This document shows positions 43,542-55,991 of a stretch of DNA of 64,000 nucleotides, one piece after another. Origin of the DNA: Ichthyophis bannanicus (taxonomy: Eukaryota; Chordata; Amphibia; Gymnophiona; Ichthyophiidae); contig CM066039.1 in the NCBI GenBank assembly GCA_033557465.1, positions 46,591,788-46,655,787 of the forward strand, in the 5' to 3' direction. The position numbers and the translations under genes were made by a program. Under the pieces are notes generated by a model. That model searched no databases. It worked only from the letters and a program-made list of their open reading frames with translations, and was not told the origin of the DNA. Every line of letters begins with the position of its first letter. Position 1 is the stretch's first letter.

Positions 43542-45150
43542 ACTTCTGCTGCCTTTCCATTTATCGACATAGCTGTAGCAGGATTGGCATAGAGCATAGA
43601 GAGAGCTCAAAAAACAACAACTCCTAAACCCATAAGGTCGAAACACCCAGTCCACAATATCAAATGCTTTTTTAGAGTCAAAACTAATTATCAGAGGTGG
43701 CTAATCTTTTAAGCAGCGTTGCTCCACAAGCAACTTTCAAACATTAGCTGCTGCATGCTTCTCTTTGACAAATCCCACCTGCTCTTCAGCTAGCAATCTG
43801 GGAATAAACTCTACCAACCTATCTGCCAATATCTTGGCCAGCAGCTTGACATCAAAATTCAGTAGCCAGATGGGCCTATAAGGCTCTGGAAATGAGGCAT
43901 CCTTCCTCGGCTTAGGGATCACAGTAATAAGTATACAATTTATTACTCCAGGATCTCCCCCCAAATCAAGACTTCATTATAATAGGATTCCAACTGCCCA
44001 CAAATCTGCAACTGCAACATCTTATAAAACTCTCCAGACCATCTTGACCTGGTGCTTTGTTTAACTTAAGAGCTTTTACTGTATGCTGAATATTGGCCAG
44101 ACCCACAAGTACATTCAGAATGTCCATCTCTGCATTGGACAAGTACGGCAATTGCACTTTTGCCAAATTATCCATGATCTTTTATTTGGGTACCTGGGGT
44201 CTTGCCCCTGTAGAACTTTATAATAGTTTTTAAACACAATAACTATGTCATCTGCTTACCAAATGTGATCCTGGGTATAAAGAGCTGACACATACTTTGG
44301 GCCTATCTACCCTCTAGTGAATTAGCCAGCCATTTCACAGGTCTATCGCCAAATTGATGTAATCTAAGTTTATGGAAAGTAAATATTCTTTTTGTTCAGT
44401 CATATGCATGAGTGTTTAATGCAGCCTGTGAAGCTGCATAACTCTCCCTGTTACCTCTTGTAAGGAATCACACAAACTGTGCCTTGCAGTGCAATGTGTG
44501 CCTTTGAGTCAATGCAGACTCCTGGCGACCCAGCAGCTCCTAGATTTTCTTGGCAGTGTGACCGGAAGTAGATTGCCAGGCCTTTCTTCCGAGGCAATGG
44601 AGGGTTAAGTGACTTGCCCAAGGCCACAATGTCTTATTCTGCTGCATTTGTCTTTCCAGCCTTATAATATGTCTTACTGTAACATTTTCTGGTTTATTAA
44701 CTTAAGCTATAATTTCTCTTCTTAACATGACCTTTGCTGTCTGATGAAAAAGAATGGGAGTGTAAACATGTTATTGATTTGTGGCACAGAAATCATACCA
44801 CTTAGAGATCAAATATGATCTAAAATTCATATCTGAAGGAATTTTTAGCATCCTCTTTGCAAAGGCCCCACAAGTCCTTTCAGATCTACCCAAGCCAGGG
44901 CATGGTTTGAAACTTTTATCTGATCGATAGCTGCCCCCTCCAAATGCATAAATAACTCAGTTGATACCAATATATAACCATTTCTGGACGTGGTACCATG
45001 CACACGTGTCCCGTGTGCATAAGCCATGCTCTGTTGGATGCAAATACATCCAAACATCAATCAAGTCAGGATTTTTATATGAATACTAAAAGCCTTCTCC
45101 ATCCCCAAATCTTGCATGTGATCTAGCAAACCCCACTGCCAGCAGTGTGT
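43541..45150 (-). pseudogene. L1-type LINE fragment (EN end to RT), decayed
   Basis: Minus-strand order: RNGYILVSTELFMHLEG and IKVSNHALAWVDL (about 44880-44990, late endonuclease, the usual SDHA changed to SNHA). Then KALKLNKAPGQDGLESF (about 44030-44080), ITVIPKPRKDASFPEPYRPI with WLLNFDVKLLAKILADRL (about 43800-43935). Then DSKKAFDIVDW and LYANPATAMSINGKAAEV (about 43545-43690). IPKP.KD and YRPI.LLN are hallmarks of L1/Tx1-clade RTs. The catalytic FADD region is missing beyond 43541, where a MITE lies. A SINE interrupts at 44485-44631. Confidence 0.75.
44485..44631 (-). mobile_element. SINE with RTE-like tail, head missing
   Basis: Same tail and core as 13027-13252 (CAATGTGTGCC, CAGCAGCTCCTAG, CGAGGCAATGGAGGGTTAAG), but it stops at AAGGCCACAAT before the tRNA-derived part. 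Confidence 0.8.
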
Positions 45151-45214
45151 TAAAATCCCAAAAGGTAGATAGATTCCATGTTGCTTGTCCCAGGGGTAAG
45201 CAGTGGATTTCCCC

Positions 45215-45572
45215 AGTCCAATTTAATAATAGTTTATGGACTTTTCCTCCAGGAACTTGTCAAAATCTCTTTTAAACCCAGATATACTAACAGCTTTTAC
45301 TACATCCTCCAACAACAAATTTCAGAGTTTGATTCCGCATTGGGAGAAAACAAATTTCTCCATTTATCTTAAATATGCTACATTGTAGCTTTATTGCGTG
45401 CCCCTTATTTTCTATCTTTTGCAGGAGTAAACAACCAATCAACCCATTCCACTCCACTCATTATTTTATAGACCTCTGTCCTATCTCCCCTCAGCCGTCT
45501 CTTTTGCAAGCTGAAGAGCCCTAATCTTTTAAGCCTTTCCTCATAGGGATATCCTTCCATCCCCTTTATCAT
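45215..45572 (-). mobile_element. CR1 copy 5 fragment
   Basis: Minus CR1 RT C-terminus: [39 protein letters not shown]. It lacks both the 5' part and the octamer 3' end, so it is an internal remnant. Confidence 0.85.
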
Positions 45573-48211
45573 TTGTGTATCAGCATGGAGAAGCAAGCAT
45601 GACTGTATGACTTTGGGGCATTTATGGAAGCCACCCCTCATTTGGTTTGCAGCTTGTCATGCTGTGAGGGCTTTTGTGTATCAGTGATGCTGGGGATTAA
45701 GCTATTGGTAGCTTAACTACTGGCAGGGTCTCCCAAGATGGACAGCTGAGGTACCAGAGCAAGAGAAACTACTCATCTGGGCAGCAGCAGAATAGGACGA
45801 TGTTGGCGGCAGAGGATCACATTTCTGTGACAACAGCAATAACACTAAAATTAAACTGCACAGAAGAAAGACCTGGCAATCTACTTCAGTATCTCGCCAT
45901 GAAAACCCAATGGATATTCACAACAAAACAAATTGCACTAAAGTGCTGGAACATGAGATCCCCAGGTTGGATGGAACTCAACTGGTTACTGGCGTGGAGC
46001 TGAAGACATTTCAGAGTAAAGCCAACATTTATGATGTGGATGGATCAAAGCCCTCGGGATGTCTGACTGCTGATGTAGCTGAGCATGAAATGAGAGTCAG
46101 AAGCTGCAAAGATGTCTTACATATTGGGGACATGGAATGTATGAAGCATGAACCAAGGAAATTGGAGGTGGTCAGAAATGAAATGGAATGTGTATAACTT
46201 GATCTATTGGGTGTCGGCGAACTGAAATGGACTGGCATCGGGCACTTTGCATCTGATGATCAGATGGTCTACTATGCTGGAAATGATTGACAAAGAAGAA
46301 ATTGTGTTGTGTTTATAATTAAGAAGAAACTTGCAAGAACTGTAATGAAATACAATGCTATCAGTGAACACTTAATTTCTATTCATCTACGAGGAATGCC
46401 CATCAACACAACTATAATTCAAGTATATTCCCCAACAACAGCTGCAGAAGAGGATGAAGTTGATGAGTTCTATGAACAAGTACAAGCTGAAATTGACAGA
46501 ACATGCAGACAGAATATCCTGATAGACGTGGGTGACTGGAACGCAAAAGTTGGCAACAAAGAAGAAGGCAAAGTGGTTGGAAAATATGGATTTCACAAAA
46601 GAAATGAAGCTGGAGAAAGACTGACCGAATTCTGCAAGACCAAAGATCTATTCATCTCAAACACCTTCTTCCAGCAACACAAGTGGTTACTGTACACATG
46701 GGCTTCACCCAATGGATTGTAGAAAAATTAAATTGACTACGATGGAAAAGCTCAATAACATCAACAAAGACAAAACCTGGGGCTAACTGTGGTACAAATC
46801 ACCAACTACTAGTATGCAAACTCAAACTAAAATTGAAAAAGAGCAAGCCACTCATGAATGTAGCAAAATATAACCTTGAGAATATACCACTGGAATCTGC
46901 CTGCAAAATCGATTTGTTGCTTTAGATACACATGACAGAGTTCCAGAAGAGTTATGGGATGATATCAAGAAGGTTGTGTTGGAAGAAAGCGAGAAATCTC
47001 TACAAAAGGTGAAAAAGCAAAAACAGCCAAAATAGATGACCAAAGAATCTCTGAAAATTGCCCAGAAATGCAGAGAAACTAAAGCCACAGGAGAAAGAGA
47101 GGCAATCACAGAACTCAACAGAGATTTCCAACGTGCATCAAGACAAGACAAGGAGAAGTACTGCAATGATACATGCAAGGAAATAGAAGCAGAAACTATT
47201 AGAGGAAGAACAAGATCAACTTTCCTAAAGCTACAAGAGTTAAAGAAAAAATTCCAGCCTCAAATTGGAATGTTACAAGATGCTCAAGGATCCATGTTGA
47301 ATGAAGCTAAGAAGATCAAGAAAAGGTGGAAAGAATATACAACGTTATTATATGATAAAGATCAAGTGGACCAACAGCCGCTTCAACCTGTACTTTATGA
47401 TCCCGAACCATTGGTGATGAAAGAAGAAGTTGAAGCAGCATTGAAAGCCTTATCAAAGAACAAAGCACCAGGCATTGATGGCATTCACGCTGAAGTATTA
47501 CAGCAATCTGATGCAGCTGTTACTGTACTTACAAGGCTCACCAGGAAATTTGGAAGACAACATCATGGCCAATTGACTGGAAAAGATCTGTGTTTTTACC
47601 AATACTAAAGAAAGGTGATCCAACTGTCTGTAGAAATTATTGCACAATCACTCTGATCCCACATGCCAGCAAGATTCTACTGAAGATTATTCAGCAGAGA
47701 CTACAACCATACCTGGAACGAGAACTGCCTGAAGTGCAAGCAGGGTTCAGGAAAGGGCGAGGGATGTGAGATGGATCCTTGAAAAGACTAAAGAATACCA
47801 AAAGGATATCTATTTGTGTTTTATTGACTACAACAAGGTTTTTGACTGTGTAAACCATGAGAAACTCTGGGACATATTAAGAAGCATGGGTATACCATTA
47901 CCAAAACACCTGATAGTTCTTTTACACAACCTTTACATTGATCAAGAAGCAACAGTTTGAACAAAACAAGGAGAAACAGAATGGTTTAAAATCAACAAAG
48001 GTGAACGACAAGGCTGCATACTTTCCCCATACTTGTTTAATTTATATGCAGAACAAATCATTAGAGAAGCAGGACTGCATGAAGACAACAGAGGTGTGAA
48101 GATTGGTGGGAGACTTATCAACAGCCTGCGCTAGGCTGGTGATACCACATTACTGTCTGAAAGTGAAGATGATCTGAAACATTTGCTTCTCAAGATCAAG
48201 GAACAGAGTCT

Positions 48212-49843
48212 GTTTTTTTTAAATTTTATCTTTATGCATTTTACAGAAATTCAAGCACAAAACCTGAAAGTAAAAAGGCTTCAAGATTACAAAAATTAAA
48301 GAAAAATTACAACAAGGAAAACATAATGCCCCCAAAAGCCCACTAGCCCAACAATCAGGGGGTCCAAGAGATAGGTAACCAAAGTATTACAAACATGAGA
48401 TGAAAGCATAAACAGGCAGTTTAATCCACTTCCAATATTACTGCTGCATCATATATGAAACCTAACTGGTTCCTTCTATAGATGGAGGAGAGAGGCGTGC
48501 ACTAAGAAAAGCTGCCAACTGGGTAGGGTCATAGAAAACATAACTCTGAGACTGTAAATGTACAAGACATTTACATGGAAATTTTAAGAAAAACAGATCC
48601 CCCAGTTGAGACACCCTGGGCTTAAGTGCTAGAAAATCTCTCCGGCGCCACTGAGTCTCACGGGCCAGATCCGGATACATAGCAACCAACAGACCCTTAA
48701 AGGAAATAGACCGCTTCTTAAAGTATAATTTAAAGAGCCAATCCCTATCAGATGATAATGCTAAGGAAATTAATAATGTTGAAGGCATCACAGATTCAGC
48801 ATCAGAGGACTCCAAAATATTAGATATATTAAGAATATCAGCGTGTTGTAAATTAGAAAGTGAGGCCAGCTGAGTCCCCACTACAACCTTCTTTTGAGAT
48901 GGAATATAATGCATTTTTGCAAGTGGAGGATGAGACTCGGGTGGAATCCCCAGAACATCTTAACATATCTCTGGCAGAAACTAAAGGAGAATGAGTAAAA
49001 TTAACTACACGCAAATTCGTAGAGCACACTTGGTTCTCTAGAAGTTCATTTTTGACTCTCAAATCAAAAACATCCTTCATTATTAATGAATAATGTCTCA
49101 TGTTTCTGAGTTTCATGTTGCAAGTTCCCCATCAAATCTTTAACAACACTGATCTCCCTAGTATTAGCCAAAGATTTCTAAAAATTAGAATGAACTTGAG
49201 TACCCAAACCATTAATCTGCTGAACTAGTACTGTGCCAAGAGAAGAAATCACCATCCAGATCGACTCCAAAGTGAATATGGTCAGTTGCTCCAAGGAAAA
49301 CACCAATGGTACTGCCATACTGAACCCACACAGGCTTCCCAGGAACAGAGGGACCTCCAGCACTCTGACTTGGGGAACCATGCCGTAACACCTCTTCAAC
49401 CTCCTTCTGAAGAATACTGCCTCCCGAAGCCAGAGGAGATGAAGAAGCCCCTGACTCTGCCACCACCGCTGACTCATCTAATTTGCCCCTTCGACATGCC
49501 AGTCATTCCCCAAAATGGAGCCCTGACGAGCAGTGATAGCTGAGCGGAACTCACCAACAGGTGGTGCAGAAGGCAAATCACAGTTCCAGTGTGAGATCAC
49601 AACCGGAATAAGACACCGAGTTCTCCAGCCCCAATGCCTCCAAGCCCGAGACACTGCCGGCTTGCTCAAGTGGACCCTCCAAGTGCCGCAAAAAGGCATC
49701 CATCAGTCCTGGAGTAGAGGTAACCGACAAGAGGAAAGTCTTAGCAGGTTCAGGAGGCCCCTTGGAAGACTTTTCCTTTCTGTTAGGCACTGCAGAACCA
49801 GTGTCTATAGATACAACTGCCTAAGTGGCCATCTTGGATCCCC
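48212..49843 (-). mobile_element. ORF1-only L1-like retroposon (HAL1-like) with 15-bp TSD
   Basis: Bounded by CAAGGAACAGAGTCT (48197-48211) and CAAGGAACAGAATCT (49844-49858), one mismatch. On the minus strand it begins GGGGGATCCAAGATGGCC, like the start of an L1 5'UTR with its YY1-type CAAGATGGC word, and ends in an A-rich tail (48213-48235). Between these lies only an L1 ORF1-like region; no RT is present in 1.6 kb. The structure is that of a half-L1. Confidence 0.85.
48462..49700 (-). pseudogene. L1-like ORF1, decayed
   Basis: ORF1 proteins of L1 bind RNA as trimers through a coiled coil and C-terminal domains. Here the minus strand has an acidic/serine-rich N-terminal part (about 49200-49700) and a helical segment with DVFDLRVKNELLENQVCSTN (about 49030-49080). 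The C-terminal domain (48462-48914) has SFKGLLVAMYPDLARETQWR, RRRDFLALKPRVSQLGD, FFLKFPCKCLVHLQSQSYVF and ends shortly after FYDPTQLAAFLSARL. The frame changes at least twice. The C-terminal words match Tx1/L1-type ORF1 proteins as I know them. Confidence 0.75.
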
Positions 49844-50244
49844 CAAGGAACAGAATCTTAAAATGCGCCTGTACCTTAATGTAAAGAAAGCAAAATCAAT
49901 AAGTTCATCATTGATGGAGAAGAAATTGAAATGGTGGATAACTTTAACCTACTTGGATCATCTATTAATAAAGAAACAACAAGCAGTCAAGAAACCAGAT
50001 GACGTATTGCTCTCAGCAGAATGGCTATGAAGAACCTAGAGAAAATTCTTAAGAGCAGAGATGTCTCTCTCCATACAAAGATTCAACTTGTTCAAGCCAT
50101 GGTATTTTCAATAACGTCATATGGATGTGAAAGTTGGACAGTGAAAAAGACAGACAGGAAGAAAATTGATGCCTTTGAATTATGGTGCTGGTGACGAATA
50201 ATGTGTATATCATGGATTGCCTGAAGAACAAACTAGTCAGTATT

Positions 50245-51558
50245 GTTGTTGTTGTTAAGTGCCGTCGAGTCAGAGTCGACTCATGGCGACCCTCTGGATA
50301 GCTATCCTAAATTGTGTTCAGTCTTGAGTCAGGTAGCTCATTGTTGACAGACTGGTACCCGTAGCTGCTGTTATTGTATCGATCCATCTCATTGCCGGCC
50401 TTCCTCTTTTGCGCTGACCTTCTATCTTGCCAAGCATGATGTCTTTCTCTAATGATCTCTCTCTTCGCATGATGTGTCCAAAGTATGAAAGTCGAAGTCT
50501 TGTCATCTGAGCTTCTAAAGAAAGCTTAGGTTTGATCTCCTCTAGTACCGACTGGTTTGTTCTTCGGGCAGTCCATGGTATACACAGTATTCGCCACCAG
50601 CACCATAATTCAAAGGCATCAATTTTCTTCCTGTCTATCTTTTTCACTGTCCAGCTTTCACATCCATATGATGTTATTGAAAATACCATGGCTTGAACAA
50701 GTCGAATCTTTGTATGGAGAGAGACATCTCTGCTCTTGAGAATCTTATCTAGGTCTTTCATAGCCATTCTGCCAAGAGCAATGCGTCGTCTGTTTTTTTG
50801 ACTGCTTGTTGCTTCTTTACTGATAGTTGATCCAAGTAGGTTAAAGTTGTTCACAATTTCAATTTCTTCTCCTTCAACAATGAACCTGTTGATTATGCCA
50901 GTTGTCATGATCTTTGTCTTCTTTACATTAAGGTGCAGGCCCATTTTAAGACTATGTTCTTTGATTGTGTGAAGCAAATGCTTCAGATCATCTTCACGTT
51001 CAGCCAGTAATGTGGTATCATCAGCATAGTGAAGGTTGTTGATGAGTCTTCCACCAATCTTCACACCTCTGTTATCTTCATACAATCCTGCTTCTCTGAT
51101 GATTTGTTCTGCATATAAATTAAACAGGTAGGGGGAAAGTATGCAGCCTTGTCTTACACCTTTGCTTATTTTAAACCATTCTGTTTCTCCTTGTTCCGTT
51201 CAAACTGCTGCTTCTTGATTAATGTACAGATTGTGCAAGAGTACGATCAGATGTTCTGGTATACCCATGCTTCTTAATGTGGCCCAGAGTTTCTCATGGT
51301 TTACACAGTCAAAAGCCTTGTTGTAGTCGATAAAGCACAAATAGATATCCTTTTGGTATTCTTTAGTCTTTTCAAGGATCCATCTCACATCCGCAATGAT
51401 GTCTCTCGTTCCTCGCCCTTTCCTGAACCCTGCTTGCACTTCAGGTAGTTCTTCTTCCAGGTATGGTTGTAGTCTCTTTTGAATAATCTTCAGTAGAATC
51501 TTGCTGGCATGTGGGATCAGAGCGATTGTGCGATAATTTCCACAGTCAGTTGGATCAC
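50245..51558 (-). mobile_element. RTE copy B, inserted in copy A with 7-bp TSD
   Basis: 5'-truncated RTE in opposite orientation. The 3' tail of GTT repeats (read as AAC on its own strand) starts at 50245. Flanks are CAGTATT at 50238-50244 and 51559-51565. Without it, copy A rejoins at AGTCAGTATTAGAGGAG, the order seen intact in copy B itself. Confidence 0.9.
50290..51558 (-). pseudogene. RTE copy B reverse transcriptase and C-terminal domain
   Basis: Better preserved than copy A. From about 51439: MQAGFRKGRGTRDIIADVRW, CFIDYNKAFDCVNHEKLW (first catalytic Asp), a TGA at 51200-51202, then GVRQGCILSPYLFNLYAEQI. From 51085 a 255-codon frame: NNLHYADDTTLLAEREDD (catalytic YADD intact), GLHLNVKKTKIM, SITSYGCESWTVKKI, DAFELWCWWRILCIPWTARR, RLSYFGHIMRRERSLEKDIM. 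It stops just before the conserved 3' end. One stop and one frame change between 51085 and 51200 separate the halves; the 5' half including EN is absent. Confidence 0.9.
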
Positions 51559-51862
51559 CAGTATTAGAGGAGATTAAACCTAAACTTTCTTTAGAAACTC
51601 AGATGACAATACTTCGACTTTCCTACTTTGGACACATCATGTGAAGTGAGAGATCATTAGAGAAAGACATCATGCTTGGCAAGGTAGAAGGCAACGCAAA
51701 AGAGGAAGGCCAGCAATGAGATGGATCGATACAATAACAGCAGCTATGGGTGCCACTCTGTCAACACTGAGCCGCCTGACAGAAGACCAAACACAGTTTA
51801 GGACAACTATCCAGAGGGTTGCCATGAGTCGACACCGACTCGACGACACTTAACAACAACAA

Positions 51863-52350
51863 TCTGGAAGCTAATAGGAAATCTCTACCCTGAACCACAA
51901 TAGATTTTCTGAAGTCAATTTCAGTTTTACAATTAATTTCTATTGAACGTTTCATTGCAGCACTTTTAATCTCTCTTGCATCGATATGGAGTACAACACT
52001 AGAAATACTATACTTAAAATCCTAAATATACCCTCAACAAATGAACATGGCTAAGAAGGTACATACTAATCAATCCCAGACGCTGACACAGCCAAAGAAA
52101 ATAAAAAATGCTAACAGGATACATGAGCAATCTAAAATGCCAGGTTAAAAGAAATCAGTGCTAGGTCCCATATTTTACGGAAAGTGTTATGTCTGTCCCA
52201 AATCATTTGCTCTTATTTGCTCTCTTGACTATTGGTGAGGCAACATCAGATTTCCACTTTGCTGAATTTCGATTTAATTACTCACCTTTCCAAATCCGAT
52301 CCCAAGATGAGGTACTTTCAGACACAGAACGTTTTTCTGCCGAAGAGAGC
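51863..52350 (-). mobile_element. Possible L1-type 3' end
   Basis: Weak: a minus reading RHNTFRKIWDLAL (about 52160-52195) resembles the extreme C-terminus of L1 ORF2, followed by 300 bp of A/T-rich sequence. Not secure. Confidence 0.25.
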
Positions 52351-52480
52351 TTACAATCTTTTTTATACCTGAGGCAATAGACTTGCCCAAGGTTACAGGG
52401 AACTTCTATAGAAGTGGAATATTGTAATTCTGTCGGGTTCCTAGCCTGAGTTACTAAAATCATGGTTTTGTTACGAATTT
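52320..52480 (-). mobile_element. Decayed SINE/L2-type tail
   Basis: GAGAGCTTACAATC, TATACCTGAGGCAATAGACT and TGCCCAAGGTTACAGGGAAC match the core of the L2-tailed SINE family. No tRNA head. Confidence 0.45.
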
Positions 52481-53179
52481 AACACGGAGCTTAGAATTAA
52501 ACAGCACGGTGAACAGAAATAGTACATAGGGCAGGGGCAATTCACAGTCCTTAATATCAAGTTCAAATACTTTAAGACAGAATCCGTTCACAGATACAGT
52601 CCAAGGTCAGGGCATCCAGGTTCCCTCCCACATATACATGCGCACATTGACATGTCAATTACGTTACTTTGATTTATACATACACAAGTTTCAACATACG
52701 TTACTTTGCTTCCGCTTAACATCAAGAGTTATGGATCTTTTTATTTGAGCTCTACACAACCTCCAAGGTACAAGATGTAAGGAGGTGCTCCTCGAGACGC
52801 TTCTCAAACTCAAGGCTTCAATCTGGTTCCCTAGGGGTGGGAGTTCTGAACGATAGCACTATACTTAATGCTATGCCTCTTCTTCAGCATAATCAGAACA
52901 TAAGAACATAAGATATGCCATACTGGGTGAGACCAAGGTCCATCAAGCCCAGTATCCTGTTTCCAGCAGTGGCCAATCTAGGTCATACGTACCTAGCAGT
53001 TTCCCCAAAAGACACAGGTTCCACAATGCTTGTACTGGGTCAAGCATTGATATCCTGGGTCCCTTCTTAATAATGGTTTATGGACCTTTCCTCCAGGAAT
53101 TTGTCCAAACCTTTTTTAAACCCAGCTACACTAACAGCCTTTACCACATCCTCCAGTAACAAATTCCAGAGTTTGATTA

Positions 53180-55991
53180 CACGTTGAGGGAAAAATATTT
53201 TCCTTTATTAGTCTTAAATAGTTTACCCTGTAGCTTCATTGCATGTCCCCTAGTCTTTCTATATTCTGATAACGTAAACAATCGATCTACGTTTACCCGT
53301 TCCACTCCGTTCATTAATTTATAGACTTCTATCATATCTCCCCTCAGCCGTCTCATTTCCAGGTTAAAGAGCCCTAACCTTTTTAGCCTTTCTTCATAGG
53401 AGTATCCTTCCATCCTCTTTACCATTTTGGTGGCTCTTCTCTGAACCTTTTCTAATAATGCTATATCCTTTTTAAGATACGGTGACCAGAATTGCACACA
53501 ATATTCAAGGTGCGGTCTTACCATCGAACGATATAGAGGCATTATAATATCTTTTGTTTTATTTTCCATTCCTTTCCTAATGATACCTAGCATTTTATTT
53601 GCTCTCTTGGCCGCCACTGCACACTGGGCTGAGGGTTTTAACATGTTATCCACAATGACGTCTAAATCTCTTTTCGGAGTGGTGGTTCCTAATGTGGAAC
53701 TTTGCATCATGTAAACATAGTTTGGGTTGTTCTTCCCTAGGTGCATAACTTTGCACTTGTCCACATTAAATTTCATCTGCCATTTTGATGCCCAGTCTTC
53801 CAATTTATCAAGATCCTCTTGCAATTTTCCACAATCCTCCTGGGTTTTAACAACTTTAAATAGTTTTGTGTCATCTGCAAATTTGATAACCTCACTCGTT
53901 ATTCCACTTTCCAGATCATTTATGAATATGTCAAAAAGCAGCGGACCCAGCACAGATCACTGGGGTACACCACTATTCACCTTTCTCCATTGGGAAAATT
54001 GGCCATTTAACCCTACCCTCTGCTTTCTATCTTTTAACAAGTTCCTGATCCAGAGTAGTACACTGCCTCCTATCCCATCACTCTTTAGTTTTGCCAAAAG
54101 TCTCTGATGAGGGACCTTGTCAAAGGCTTTCTGAAAGTCCAGATACACTATATCAACCAACTCACCTTTGTCCACCTGTTTATTCACACCTTCACAAAAC
54201 ATAACAGATTAGTAAGACAAGATTTTCCTAGTCTAAAGCAATGTTGGTTGTCTCCCATTAGGCCATGACTATCTACATGCTGAGTAATTTTGTTCTTTAT
54301 GATGGTTTCTACCATTTTTCCCGGTACTGACGTCAGGCTCACTGGTCTGTAGTTTCCCGGATCACCCCTGGAGCCCTTTTTAAAAATTGGTGTTATATTG
54401 GCGATCCTCCAATCTTCAGGTATTAGAGATGATTTTAATGATAGTTCACAGATTACAAATAGCAGGTCTGCAATCTCATATTTCAGTTCTTTCAACACCC
54501 TTGGAAGTATACCATCCGGCCCAGGTGATTTGCTACTCTTCAGTTTATCTAATAGTTGTAATACATCGTCCCGATGTATCAATATTTCCTTCAGTTCTTC
54601 CGCACCTTTAGATACCACTTCAGTCATGGGTAACATCCCTACATCTTCCTCAGTAAAAGACCAAAGCAAAGAATTCATTCAGTCTCTCCGCTATTGCCTT
54701 GTCGCCTCTTAGTGCCCCTTTAGCCCCTCTATCATCTAATGGACCAAATGACTCTCTCACAGGTTTTTTGCTACGAATGTACTTGAAAAAGTCTTTATTT
54801 CATGTTTTTGCTTCTGCAGCAAGCTTCTTCTCAAATTCTCCCTTTGCCTGCCTTATCAATGCCTTGCATTTGACTTGCCAGTGCTTGTGTTGTTTTCAGG
54901 TTTCGTCGTTTGGCTCTTTTTTTCCATTTCCTGAAAGATGCTTTTTTGGCAACAACAGCCTCTCTGACCTCACCTTTAAACCATGCTGGCAATTTTTTGG
55001 ACTTCCTTCCACTTTTCTTAAAGCGTGGAATACAGTTGGTCTGGGCTTCCAAGATAATATTTTTCAACAACACCCAAGCTTGATGTAAGTCTTTAACCTT
55101 TGCAACGGCTCCTTTTTAGTTTTTTCTTAACTATTTTCCTCATTTTATCACAGTCTCCCTTTTGAAAGTTAAAAGATAGTACTGTGGATTTCCTTACTGT
55201 CCCTCCTCCACTAATTAAATCAAAGGCGATCATTCTATGATCACTATTGCCAAGTGGCCCCAACACCCTTATCTCTTGCACTAGTTCTGGTGTTCCACTA
55301 AGGACTAGGTCTAATATGGCTTCCCCTCTGGTCGGTTCATGAACCAGCTGCTCCAAGAACAAGCCATTTATTTCATCTAGGAACTTAATCTCTCTAGCAT
55401 GTCCTGCTGTGACACTGACCCAGTCGATACCGGGGTAATTGAAATCACACATTATTATTAGTGCGCTGTAACTTTTGTTAGCTTCCTTGATTTCTTTGAA
55501 CATTTCATCATCCATTTGTTCATTCTGACTAGGCGGTCGATAGTACACCCCCACTGCCATCGCCTTTCCCTTTTTACATGGAATTTCAATCCATAGGGAT
55601 TCTATAGCAAATTTTGTTTCCTGCAAAACTTTAATCCTTTCTGACTCAATGCCCTCTCTAACATAGAGTGCAACCCCTCCACCAATTTGATCAGCTCTAT
55701 CATTACGATATAGTTTGTACCCAGGTATCACAGTGTCCCACTGGTTGTCCTCCTTCCACCATGTCTCTGATATTCCAATCATATCTAACCTCTCATTTAG
55801 TGCTATGTATTCTAACTCTCCCATCTTATTTTTTAGACTTCTAGCATTTGCATACAAGCATTTTAGAGACTGTATTTTATTCATATTAATTTGGGTAGTG
55901 GTAGATATGGGTAATTTGGGATCTTTAAGCTGTGTCTGCTCCATACTCGAGGGCATTTGGGCTACTTTACTCTTTTTTGGAACCTCTCTGC
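53180..55991 (-). pseudogene. CR1 copy 2 ORF2 (EN-RT), decayed
   Basis: The EN domain is intact over 318 open codons (55093-56049): CLYANARSLKNKM, GISETWWKEDNQWD, DQIGGGVALYVREGIE, AVGVYYRPPSQNEQ, IIMCDFNYPGIDWV and GNSDHRMIAFDLI. The usual GDFN reads CDFN, but the catalytic Asp and Asn remain. The linker (54831-55073) has KLPAWFKGEVREAVVAKKAS. The RT is in frames 54184-54678, 53957-54202 and 53177-53953, with SSKSPGPDGILPRVL, YLDFQKAFDKVPHQRLL, GVPQ followed by a stop, LLFDIFINDLESGITSEVI and FADDTKLFKVV. The C-terminus continues to [20 protein letters not shown] and is truncated by a frameshift before KLWNLLPE. Same clade as copy 1, only slightly diverged. Confidence 0.9.

Larger units (their letters stand above)
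46100..51840 (+). pseudogene. RTE copy A ORF (EN-RT), decayed and interrupted
   Basis: Reading across frames: LDLLGVGELKWTGIGHF (about 46200), then VFIIKKKLARTVMKYNAISE, GMPINTTIIQVYSPTTAAEE, IDVGDWNAKVGN, FFQQHKWLLYTWASPNG with a stop (46722). The linker begins near 47036 and contains ALKALSKNKAPGIDGIHAEV. RT: VQAGFRKGRG with a following deletion, then CFIDYNKVFDCVNHEKLW and ERQGCILSPYLFNLYAE. The YADD box is destroyed: at about 48125-48145 the frame reads SLR, stop, AGDTTLLSE. The C-terminal domain resumes at 49844 (MKNLEKILKSRDVSLHTKI) and again after RTE-B (RLSYFGHIM). Multiple stops, including a TGA at 47958-47960 shared with RTE-B. Confidence 0.85.
45640..51862 (+). mobile_element. RTE (BovB-like) LINE copy A, host to two nested elements
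   Basis: Plus-strand RTE: 5' region from about 45640, EN 46100-46740, RT to 48211. An ORF1-only L1-like insert follows at 48212-49843, then RTE again 49844-50244, RTE-B (minus) 50245-51558, and the 3' end to 51862. The terminus reads CCATGAGTCGACACCGACTC with a CAACAACAA tail, characteristic of this RTE group. Both nested inserts have target duplications. Confidence 0.9.
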
